Program-made: the position numbers and the translations under genes
Notes under the pieces: model-generated
The model's database searches: none
What the model saw: only the letters and a program-made list of their open reading frames with translations
What the model was told of the DNA's origin: nothing
Assembly (NCBI GenBank): GCA_016931085.1
Contig: JAFGFO010000025.1
Location: forward strand, 1 to 12,018
From: Thermoflexales bacterium
Lineage (GTDB): Bacteria; Chloroflexota; Anaerolineae; Fen-1058
Direction: 5' to 3'
Length of the DNA: 12,018 nt
In this document: positions 6,742 through 12,018 of the stretch, piece by piece
Layout of the letters: each line of letters starts with the position of its first letter
Numbering within the stretch: the first letter of the stretch is position 1

Positions 6742-7578
6742 ATGATGAACGATATAGCCTCCAAATTATGTATCAATACCGACCTGGCCCGCCGGCTGCT
6801 GGTGGATTTTACCCGCGACGAGATCACCAGGGCCGGCTTCCAGCGCGCCGTGCTTGGCCTGTCAGGCGGAGTGGACAGCGCACTGGCCGCGACCCTGGCC
6901 GTCGAGGCGTTGGGGGCGGAAAATGTACTGGCACTGTACTTGCCTTATCGCACCTCCTCGCAGGAAAGCCTGCGCCATGCCCAACTGATGATCGATCGAC
7001 TGGGCGTAGCGCACGAGACGATCGACATCACGCCGATGGCGGACTCGCTGATCGAGCGCTCGCCGGACATGAACAGCACGCGGAAGGGCAATGTTATGGC
7101 GCGGGCGCGCATGATCGTGATCTACGATCGCTCGGCCGCCTGGCGTGGATTGGTGGTCGGCACCAGTAACAAAACCGAACTGCTGCTGGGATACGGCACG
7201 CTGTTTGGGGACCTGGCCAGCGCGGTCAACCCGTTGGGGGATTTGCTCAAGACCCAGGTGCGGCAGTTGGCTCGCGCGCTGGGCGTGCCCGAAGAAATCG
7301 TGGCCAAGCCGCCCAGCGCCGATTTAACGCCGGGGCAAACGGATGAAGGCGAGCTGGGGCTGAGCTACGCCGAGGTCGACCAGCTGCTTTACCTCCTGGT
7401 CGACGAGCGCTACACGCCTGACGAGGCGGTGGCGGCCGGCTTTGCCCCTGATTACGTCCGGGGCGTGTGGGGCAGGGTCGCCGCCAACCACTTCAAGCGG
7501 CGGCCGCCCATCATTGCCAAGATCAGCAATCGCACCATCGGCGTCGACTTCTTGTACCCGCGGGACTGGGGACAATAG
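6742..7578 (+). CDS. nadE: NAD+ synthetase
   Basis: Last step of NAD+ synthesis: ATP-dependent amidation of nicotinic acid adenine dinucleotide, in the cytosol. The 278-aa length is that of the synthetase domain alone. It has the ATP-pyrophosphatase P-loop SGGVDS (41-46), GTSNKTELLLGYGTLFGDLASAVNP and KPPSADLTPGQTDEGELG, all diagnostic for NadE. The C-terminus has HFKRRPPIIAKIS. ATG 6742 follows AAGGGG (6729-6734) by 7 bases; the next codon is also ATG (6745), and a GTG at 6721 inside the upstream gene is rejected. The ammonia source is inferred to be the adjacent amidase. The gene ends about 15 bases before the palindrome that separates it from the convergent Nudix gene. Confidence 0.95.
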   Translation: MMNDIASKLCINTDLARRLLVDFTRDEITRAGFQRAVLGLSGGVDSALAATLAVEALGAENVLALYLPYRTSSQESLRHAQLMIDRLGVAHETIDITPMADSLIERSPDMNSTRKGNVMARARMIVIYDRSAAWRGLVVGTSNKTELLLGYGTLFGDLASAVNPLGDLLKTQVRQLARALGVPEEIVAKPPSADLTPGQTDEGELGLSYAEVDQLLYLLVDERYTPDEAVAAGFAPDYVRGVWGRVAANHFKRRPPIIAKISNRTIGVDFLYPRDWGQ

Positions 7579-7593
7579 AGGCACGCGGCCCCA

Positions 7594-7615
7594 GGGCAGA
7601 CACAGGGGTCTGCCC
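7594..7615. terminator. Hairpin between convergent nadE and Nudix genes
   Basis: GGGCAGAC (7594-7601) pairs with GTCTGCCC (7608-7615) around a 6-base loop. The Nudix gene's TAG stop (7618-7616) lies immediately beside the right arm, within the sequence GTAGGGGCAGAC read on the minus strand. The position fits a bidirectional terminator, but no T-tract follows. The GTAGGGGC edge is shared with the palindrome at 1314-1343, which points to related dispersed repeats. Confidence 0.55.
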
Positions 7616-8224
7616 CTACTCTGACACGGCCGGCAGCAAGCGACCAGACTCCCACATAGAGTGCGCCACGCGGGCGTATGTCTCGTGATTAGCGTGCCAG
7701 GCCGGCACCTCGTCAAGCGGCCAATAACGCAAGGCGGTGCCTTCGTGAGAGAGCGTCAATTCGCCGCCGACGATTTCGCACCAGTGCACCACGGCCACCA
7801 TCGTATGTGGCCCGTATCCCATATTGGGCAAGCGGGTAAACACGCCGACCAAGCGCTTGACCTTGACCTCCAGTCCTGTTTCCTCGCGCGCCTCGCGGAC
7901 GGCCGCCTGGCTGGGACTTTCGTTCGGCCCAACCCAGCCACACGGCAGGCACCAGCCGCCGCCGTCAACCCGTTCCATGAGCAAAATCTCGCCGCGCTCG
8001 TTAAACAGTGCAGCGTCTGCCCCCAGCTTGGGTGTAATCTGTCCCAGTTCTTGCAGAAAAGCAGCCTTGATTTGGGCGGGCGGCGCTTGCAGCAGCTCGC
8101 CATAAGCCTGGGTCGCCAACTCCAAGAGCCGTTCATAGCGCTCGCGGTCGTACGGATTTGAAGTATAATGCAGACCATTCCGCGCCATGGACTGCAATTC
8201 ATCCAAAAGCGAGATCGTGTCCAT
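7616..8224 (-). CDS. Nudix hydrolase with Nudix_N domain (ADP-ribose pyrophosphatase-like)
   Basis: A 202-aa Nudix hydrolase that probably cleaves a nucleoside diphosphate linked to another group, such as ADP-ribose. The exact substrate is unknown. The N-terminal 60 residues (LQSMARNGLHYTSNPYDRERYERLLEL) match the helical Nudix_N domain found in COG1051-type enzymes. The Nudix box is intact at residues 96-118: G96, then five residues, E102, then seven, and REAREETGL (110-118), so the metal-binding glutamates are present. ATG 8224-8222 is preceded by TATAAT only six bases upstream (8236-8231), so the mRNA is probably leaderless. The stop lies in the repeat between this gene and nadE. If it acts on ADP-ribose, the enzyme would touch NAD metabolism like its neighbour, but it is convergent, not in the same operon. 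Confidence 0.92.
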   Translation of the reverse strand: MDTISLLDELQSMARNGLHYTSNPYDRERYERLLELATQAYGELLQAPPAQIKAAFLQELGQITPKLGADAALFNERGEILLMERVDGGGWCLPCGWVGPNESPSQAAVREAREETGLEVKVKRLVGVFTRLPNMGYGPHTMVAVVHWCEIVGGELTLSHEGTALRYWPLDEVPAWHANHETYARVAHSMWESGRLLPAVSE

Positions 8225-8230
8225 AGCAGC

Positions 8231-8260
8231 ATTATACTACGAGTCGCAGTTCTGGCACAA
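8231..8260 (-). promoter_or_regulatory. Promoter of the Nudix gene, leaderless arrangement
   Basis: On the minus strand, TTGTGC (8260-8255) is followed after 18 bases by TATAAT (8236-8231), and the ATG comes six bases later. The -10 has a consensus sequence, and the predicted transcription start coincides with the start codon. No Shine-Dalgarno is present. Confidence 0.6.
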
Positions 8261-8315
8261 TCTATACCGTCGCAAGAAAAACACGAGAACCAAGCTTCTT
8301 GCGCTTTTCGCGCGT

Positions 8316-8326
8316 TGTGGTATACT
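8316..8326 (+). promoter_or_regulatory. Extended -10 promoter of the SpvB-like gene
   Basis: TGTGGTATACT is identical over 11 bases to the tsaC promoter. Transcription would start near 8333, giving a leader of about 75-80 bases. It lies downstream of the in-frame ATG at 8299, so that upstream start cannot be used from this promoter. Confidence 0.55.
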
Positions 8327-8350
8327 CTAGCGCTGTTGAGGAAACACGCG

Positions 8351-8384
8351 CCCTCACCCGTCTGGGGATAGGCTTTGGTGAGGG
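8351..8384. repeat. Inverted repeat in the leader of the SpvB-like gene
   Basis: CCCTCACC (8351-8358) and GGTGAGGG (8377-8384) form a perfect 8-bp stem with an 18-base loop. It lies inside the predicted 5' leader, 14 bases before the GGAGG at 8399-8403. It may be a fragment of the same CCCTCACC-type repeat seen at 8733-8770, or an RNA structure affecting expression. Confidence 0.5.
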
Positions 8385-8406
8385 ACTAGAAAATCAATGG
8401 AGGAAA

Positions 8407-10563
8407 ATGCCATGTCGTTTCTCGATGATACACATCGTTCGCGCTTGCTTGCCATGCAAGCCGTTTTACCCCCCCCGCACGTTTGTTCGCATTGATGTGC
8501 CATTAAGAAATGGCGCGTCCACCCTTTCCCGCCGCCTGTGGCAACGCCTGGCCGGCCTGGTGGTCGTAAGCCTGGTGCTGCACGTGGCCGCGCCGGTGCT
8601 CGTCTACCCGGCGTCCTCTCCTGTGGCGACCCAGGCCATGGAACAAGACCCCCCGCCGTCAACTCTTACCTCGACACTGCCGCTTACGGCGACGACGCTG
8701 AGTACAGCGACGCTGCCGCTCACGCCGACGCTGCCCCTCACCCCTGCCCTCTCCCAAGGGGAGAGGGAGAGTGCGGCGCTCACCGCGACTGTGCCGGCTG
8801 TCCCACCCTCGGCTGAGCCTGGCCGGCACCTGGCGTTGTGGCTGCGGGCCGAGCCGGAGGGCGTTGCGCCGGGGGAACTGCTCACACTCACGCTGGGCGT
8901 GTCGAACACGGGCGGCGCGCCCCTGAGCGGGCTGGTGCTGAGCGCGACCTTGCCGGCCGGCCTGCGCGGCGTTCCTGGCCAGGCGGGTTGGGAAGGGGTA
9001 GAGACGCAAGATCTTGCGTCTCTACTGCGTGCCTCCCTTGGCGAGCTGGCGGCCAGGGCCGGCCTCACATCCAGCCTGCTGCTGCGAGCATCGGGGCCGG
9101 TGGATGAGCTGGCCGTCGTCGAAGTCGAGGCGGCCGGGGCGTGCGACGTCCCCGCTTCGCAGGGATGCGTTGCACGTGAGGTGGCGGCCCGGGCCCGCGC
9201 GGAGGTGTGGATTGCCCGGCCGACGCGGGCGGCCATCGGGCCTGGCGGCGGCGTTCTGCGCTCGGGCGACGGGCGGGTCGAAGCGCGCTTTTCTCCCTCG
9301 ACTCGAGCCGCGCGGGAAGCCGTGTACGTTCCCCTTGGGCACTGGCGGATCGAGGCGGGGCGGCCGGGGCGGGCCATTCGCTTCCAGGTGCGCGCCGGGC
9401 AGGGTGTCCCCTCTCAAAGCGTTTCGGTGACCATCCAATTGCGGGGGCTGGTCGATTTTTCGGCCCTGGGGCCAGGGCAGCGCGTGTACGTGGCGGCTTA
9501 CGAGCCGGACACGGGAACGCCGCTGGCGGTGAGCGAGCGGTCGATCGACGCGCAGACAGAAAGCGTCAGCGCCCAGGTGCCGCTGGGGGCGGTGATCGAG
9601 AGCGGCATCTCGAACAGCCAGTACACGGGTTGGCAGTTGGTGTACAACGAGCCGGCGGTGGCCTTGTTCACGGGCGCGGCGAGCTACGAGTATCCCATCC
9701 AGGTGCCGGCCGGGCGGAACGGCCTGCAGCCCCAACTGCGGCTGAGCTACAACAGCCGGGGGGTCGATGGCCTGATGAGCTGGGTTCAGTCGGATTGGGT
9801 GGGGCTGGGCTGGAGCCTGGACGTGCCCCAAATCACGCGCAAGCTGGCGAACGGAGGCTACGAGAACAAGTTCACGCTGGTCCTGGACGGGGCGGGCTAC
9901 AGCCTGGTGAAGGAGAGTGGGGGCGGGCCGGCGTGGGGGCGCTATCGCACCGAGCCGGAGAGCTTCCTGTACATCTGGCGGCACAACGACCAGGAAGGCG
10001 CCGGCAAGGGCAGCTCGGGCAACGAGACCGGCGAATACTGGATCGTGCGCGCGCCGGGTGGGAGCGAGTACCGGCTGGGCTATGGCACCAGCTCCGAACA
10101 GGTGGTGAGCTCCAACTACTCGGTCGAGGCCTGTGGCACGAGCGCCTGTTACGCCGGGAGATTGTCGGGGCGAGTGGCCTACCGTTGGTTCGCGGACGTG
10201 GTGAGCGACACCTACGGCAACCAGGTGGCCTACACCTACGACGAGGAAGTGTACGCGGGGAGCCAGGTGGCCAGCTACCCGGCGAATATCTATTACAACA
10301 AGATGGCCAACGGGGAGTGGGGCAGCCGGGTCTACTTTGGGCGCGGCGACCGCACGCGCGACACAGGCGTCCAATGCGGCGACGCGCCGAGGCTGTTTCA
10401 GAGCCATTACCTGGACCGCGTCGAGGTCTATCACGGCCAGCCCTCGACGCTGTGGCGGCGCTACCGTATGAGCTATGCGTTGAAAAAGTGCGACGACTAC
10501 AACGGGATTGCTCATGGGTCCCGAGGGTGCATTGAAGGTTCAAAGCATTTGGGATGGGACTAA
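8407..10563 (+). CDS. Exported SpvB/Tc-toxin-B-like protein, truncated before the YD repeats
   Basis: The intact frame gives 718 aa. A hydrophobic segment at about residues 44-71 (LAGLVVVSLVLHVAAPVLVY) looks like a signal or anchor. A Thr/Pro-rich linker follows, then a DUF11-like surface domain (PGELLTLTLGVSNTGGAPLSG, about 150-170). From about residue 425, YEYPIQVPAGRNGLQPQLRLSYNS, GLGWSLDVPQITRK and later Tyr-rich segments match the SpvB N-terminal domain of Tc toxin B subunits and Rhs-type proteins, which form part of a shell around a toxin. Such proteins normally continue for over a thousand residues with YD repeats and a variable toxic tip. This one stops at 10563, soon after homology ends near 10505. 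ATG 8407 lies only 3 bases after GGAGG (8399-8403). ATG 8412 has ideal 8-base spacing but is out of frame until an eight-C run at 8469-8476. Repeat elements are embedded at 8733-8770, 8998-9025 and 9141-9175. Confidence 0.75.
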   Translation: MPCRFSMIHIVRACLPCKPFYPPRTFVRIDVPLRNGASTLSRRLWQRLAGLVVVSLVLHVAAPVLVYPASSPVATQAMEQDPPPSTLTSTLPLTATTLSTATLPLTPTLPLTPALSQGERESAALTATVPAVPPSAEPGRHLALWLRAEPEGVAPGELLTLTLGVSNTGGAPLSGLVLSATLPAGLRGVPGQAGWEGVETQDLASLLRASLGELAARAGLTSSLLLRASGPVDELAVVEVEAAGACDVPASQGCVAREVAARARAEVWIARPTRAAIGPGGGVLRSGDGRVEARFSPSTRAAREAVYVPLGHWRIEAGRPGRAIRFQVRAGQGVPSQSVSVTIQLRGLVDFSALGPGQRVYVAAYEPDTGTPLAVSERSIDAQTESVSAQVPLGAVIESGISNSQYTGWQLVYNEPAVALFTGAASYEYPIQVPAGRNGLQPQLRLSYNSRGVDGLMSWVQSDWVGLGWSLDVPQITRKLANGGYENKFTLVLDGAGYSLVKESGGGPAWGRYRTEPESFLYIWRHNDQEGAGKGSSGNETGEYWIVRAPGGSEYRLGYGTSSEQVVSSNYSVEACGTSACYAGRLSGRVAYRWFADVVSDTYGNQVAYTYDEEVYAGSQVASYPANIYYNKMANGEWGSRVYFGRGDRTRDTGVQCGDAPRLFQSHYLDRVEVYHGQPSTLWRRYRMSYALKKCDDYNGIAHGSRGCIEGSKHLGWD
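8469..8476 (+). other. Run of eight Cs at a frame break
   Basis: The frame from ATG 8412 (MSFLDDTHRSRLLAMQAVLP) ends at TGA 8493-8495 as sequenced. With seven Cs it would pass directly into the SpvB-like frame at PPRTFVRIDV. The run could be a slippage switch or a base-calling error. Confidence 0.7.
8733..8770. repeat. CCCTCACCCC...GGGGAGAGGG palindromic element within coding sequence
   Basis: CCCTCTCCC (8747-8755) pairs with GGGAGAGGG (8759-8767) around AAG, after a CCCCTCACCCC lead-in. In the SpvB-like frame it is translated PLTPALSQGERES, a peptide that I recognise as typical of translated copies of this dispersed repeat. It lies within the Thr/Pro linker, where an insertion should be tolerated. 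Confidence 0.75.
8998..9025. repeat. 28-bp perfect palindrome within coding sequence
   Basis: The DNA is a perfect palindrome with arms GTAGAGACGCAAGA and centre AGATCT. It is read in frame in the SpvB-like gene as the start of VETQDLASLL. The GTAGAGACGC arms recall the GTAGGGGC edges of the intergenic palindromes. Confidence 0.85.
9141..9175. repeat. Imperfect palindromic element within coding sequence
   Basis: GTGCGACGTCCC (9141-9152) pairs with the complement of 9162-9175 (GGGATGCGTTGCAC), with one mismatch and a two-base bulge around a 9-base loop. It encodes the unusual Cys-containing stretch CDVPASQGCVA in a protein otherwise poor in Cys at that point. Confidence 0.55.
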
Positions 10564-10600
10564 ACTGATTACAGTTATGTTGTTTGGGGGAGGGCAGTAA
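10505..10600 (+). pseudogene. Possible remnant of a toxin C-terminal tail, other frame
   Basis: In the frame shifted by one base from the SpvB-like protein, 31 codons read GLLMGPEGALKVQSIWDG and then TKLITVMLFGGGQ, ending with TAA at 10598-10600. The SpvB frame over the same DNA (NGIAHGSRGCIEGSKHLGWD) reads less like a protein end. The TAA is one base before the ATG of the next gene, the tight spacing expected of a toxin gene and its immunity gene. I infer that this is the last part of a different Rhs-type C-terminal tip, joined out of frame by deletion or recombination near 10505. The toxin type cannot be told. Confidence 0.5.
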
Positions 10601-10601
10601 C

Positions 10602-11144
10602 ATGCATATATCATTTGCCGAATATAGTCTCGAGTTGCACGAGTGGCAAAGCAAGCATCAAATGATAAGCTCTTTGGAAGATTGTGAGGCAGGAAGTTGT
10701 GTCCTTGGGGAAAATCCAGACCAGGAAAGTAATTTTTATTCAGTGGTCGTGCACTTGGGTCAATCTGGATTGCGGCGATATGGCATTGGTATTTGTTCTC
10801 AGGGGCATGGTTTAGTTCCTCATCTCTTAATACAACCAGAATTTTTGCGCTTAATCTTGGGATTCAACTCAGATATTGTTGGAATTCGCATCCCAGATGG
10901 AAGGGTTGATTTTTCACTACACCTTGATAGTCTTTTTTACTCATTCTTGCCCGTGTATAATAAAAAAGTAATTCTCGTCATGCACGAGAGTGGGGTAGTA
11001 TCGCTAACCCAGAATGGGCAAATGATCTGGAAATTCGAAAAAGATATTATCACCCGAACTACAATTGAAGAGAATTACCTGTGGCTTACATTTATGGATG
11101 CATTACCCGTTCGCTTGAACCTTCTTAATGGGGCTATTGAATAG
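10602..11144 (+). CDS. AT-richer orphan protein resembling a polymorphic-toxin immunity protein
   Basis: A soluble 180-aa protein with no signal or membrane segment. I cannot name the family with certainty. Its C-terminal part (VSLTQNGQMIWKFEKDII, then TIEENYLWLTFMDALPVRLN, ending LLNGAIE) resembles small beta-rich immunity-type proteins with the pattern 'G-x-x-x-W...D-x-I...L-x-L-x-G'. Two features support an immunity role: it follows an Rhs/SpvB-type gene, and it begins one base after the stop of a toxin-tail-like frame. Base composition is clearly AT-richer than every other gene here, with codon choices such as AAA, ATT and GAA common, so it was probably acquired. ATG 10602 is preceded by GGAGGG (10589-10594) at 7 bases; an in-frame TTG at 10584 is rejected. 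The gene appears intact. Confidence 0.75.
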   Translation: MHISFAEYSLELHEWQSKHQMISSLEDCEAGSCVLGENPDQESNFYSVVVHLGQSGLRRYGIGICSQGHGLVPHLLIQPEFLRLILGFNSDIVGIRIPDGRVDFSLHLDSLFYSFLPVYNKKVILVMHESGVVSLTQNGQMIWKFEKDIITRTTIEENYLWLTFMDALPVRLNLLNGAIE

Positions 11145-11172
11145 TATATATTCAGCAAGTGAGCGCATCTGA

Positions 11173-12018
11173 GTTGCATCTGGAACGGACGGCAGCATAA
11201 GAATACAAGGCAGTAGGGTGGCGGGCGGCACGTTGGGGGACGCGGTGAACGGCGGCTTCTGGGACGCGAACGATGCCAGCGCGCAGTCGACCATCCTGTC
11301 CGGGCAGAGCACGGCGGACTGGCTGCGGGTGGACCTGGGCGCGGAGTACGTCATCAATCAGATTGTGTACGACAACCGTTATTACAACACCCGGCAGTTC
11401 GGGGTGACGACGATTTACCAGCAGACCTTCGACCTTCAGGTCAGCACGAATGGCACGACGTGGACGACGGTGGCCTCCAGGAGTGGGCAGACCACGGCGC
11501 AAAAGTACGTCTTGGCCATCACGCCGGTGACGGCGCGCTACGTGCGCGTGACCAACGTTCTCTCCAAGTACACGGCCAACGCCAACTGGCATCACGTCTA
11601 TGCCACCGAGCTGCAAGTCTATGGTGCGGTCAACCTGGCCTTGAACAAGCCCCTGGCGGGCAGCGTGACGACGCTGGGGGGTGGCGCGTGGGGGGACGTA
11701 GTGAACGGCGGCTTCTGGGACGCGAACGATGCCAGCGCGCAGTCGACCATCCTGTCTGGGCAGAGCACGGCGGACTGGCTGCGAGTTGACCTGGGCGCGG
11801 CGTACACTATCAACTACATCGTATACGACAATCGTTACTACAACACCAAGCAGGTCGGGGTGGGGACGGTTTACCAGCAGACCTTTAACATCCAGGTCAG
11901 CACGAATGGCACGACGTGGACGACGGTGGCCTCCAGGAGCGGGCAGGCTACGGCGCAAAAGTACGTCCTTGCCATCACGCCGGTGACGGCGCGCTACGTG
12001 CGCGTGACCAACGTCCTC
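11173..12018 (+). CDS. Tandem discoidin (F5/8 type C) domain protein, 5'-truncated, runs off the window
   Basis: This frame is open from just after a TGA (11170-11172) to the window end. From about 11221 it encodes a discoidin domain (GDAVNGGFWDANDASAQSTI, WLRVDLGAEYVINQIVYDNR, TPVTARYVRVTNV, ELQVYG). A second domain starts at NLALNKPLAGS (11632) and is cut off by the window edge. Discoidin domains are beta-sandwich modules of secreted proteins that bind carbohydrates or surfaces. The first copy lacks its NLALNKP opening: homology to the second copy starts only around 11218-11239. There is no ATG or Shine-Dalgarno in the open frame upstream; a GTG at 11218 is the only early start candidate. 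This is probably the downstream part of a larger exported protein cut at the AT-rich island. Confidence 0.75.
11245..12018 (+). repeat. 456-bp tandem duplication encoding discoidin domains
   Basis: GTGAACGGCGGCTTCTGGG at 11245 recurs at 11701, a period of 456 bases (152 codons, in frame). Comparing 11245-11562 with 11701-12018 by eye gives about 30 differences over 318 bases. The differences cluster around the YVINQIVYD/YTINYIVYD and RQFGVTT/KQVGVGT segments. Confidence 0.85.

Noticed and set aside
8299..8406. Start of the SpvB-like protein at ATG 8299
   Set aside because: The ATG lies upstream of the predicted promoter -10 at 8321-8326 and the extension looks non-coding.
9022..10515. 497-aa minus-strand frame opposite the SpvB-like gene
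   Set aside because: Antisense shadow in GC-rich DNA; the plus strand carries clear SpvB-domain motifs.
11152..11958. Minus-strand frame opposite the discoidin repeats
   Set aside because: Its internal repeats merely mirror the duplicated discoidin DNA, and it has no recognisable domains.
1..12018. tRNA, rRNA or known riboswitches
   Set aside because: Reading the gaps between genes showed no cloverleaf, rRNA-like or recognised aptamer sequence. A covariance-model search was not possible here.

Overview
The window is GC-rich bacterial DNA, apart from an AT-richer island at about 10,505-11,215. It probably comes from a Chloroflexota bacterium (Anaerolineae/Caldilineae-like). I infer this from the kinds of genes, the extended -10 promoters set almost on the start codon, and the many short palindromic and heptameric repeats of the sort common in Chloroflexota and cyanobacteria. 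No rRNA or marker phylogeny is present to confirm it.

Layout. At 1-75 lies the tail of an unidentified gene, then a heptamer repeat array and phosphoglycerate kinase (pgk, 128-1303). A 30-bp perfect palindrome separates pgk from a convergent minus-strand group that reads, in order of transcription, LiaF-like membrane protein (3872-3324), GT4 glycosyltransferase (3281-2127) and an unrecognised 263-aa protein (2130-1339). A 90-bp divergent promoter region (3873-3962) separates this group from a plus-strand run: Sua5-type threonylcarbamoyl-AMP synthase (3963-5015), an Lgt-family membrane protein that seems to have lost key residues (5091-5840), a nitrilase-type glutamine amidase (5837-6730) and NAD+ synthetase (6742-7578). 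The last two look like a split glutamine-dependent NAD+ synthetase. A second palindrome separates nadE from a convergent Nudix hydrolase (8224-7616).

The right third (8,240-12,018) is accessory. A promoter, a 5'-leader inverted repeat and a strong Shine-Dalgarno lead into an exported SpvB/Tc-toxin-like protein. Its apparent best start is out of frame across a run of eight Cs, and palindromic elements are embedded in its coding sequence. The protein stops before any YD/Rhs repeats. In another frame, a 31-codon protein-like tail ends one base before the start of an AT-richer 180-aa gene that resembles an immunity protein of a polymorphic toxin. The window ends in two nearly identical discoidin (F5/8 type C) domains whose 5' part is missing. 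I read this as a decayed or recombined Rhs/Tc-type polymorphic-toxin locus with a displaced toxin tail and orphan immunity gene.

Across the window, dispersed repeats sit at gene ends and inside genes: three heptamer arrays, palindromes that supply stop codons at both convergent junctions, and at least four hairpin elements translated as part of proteins.
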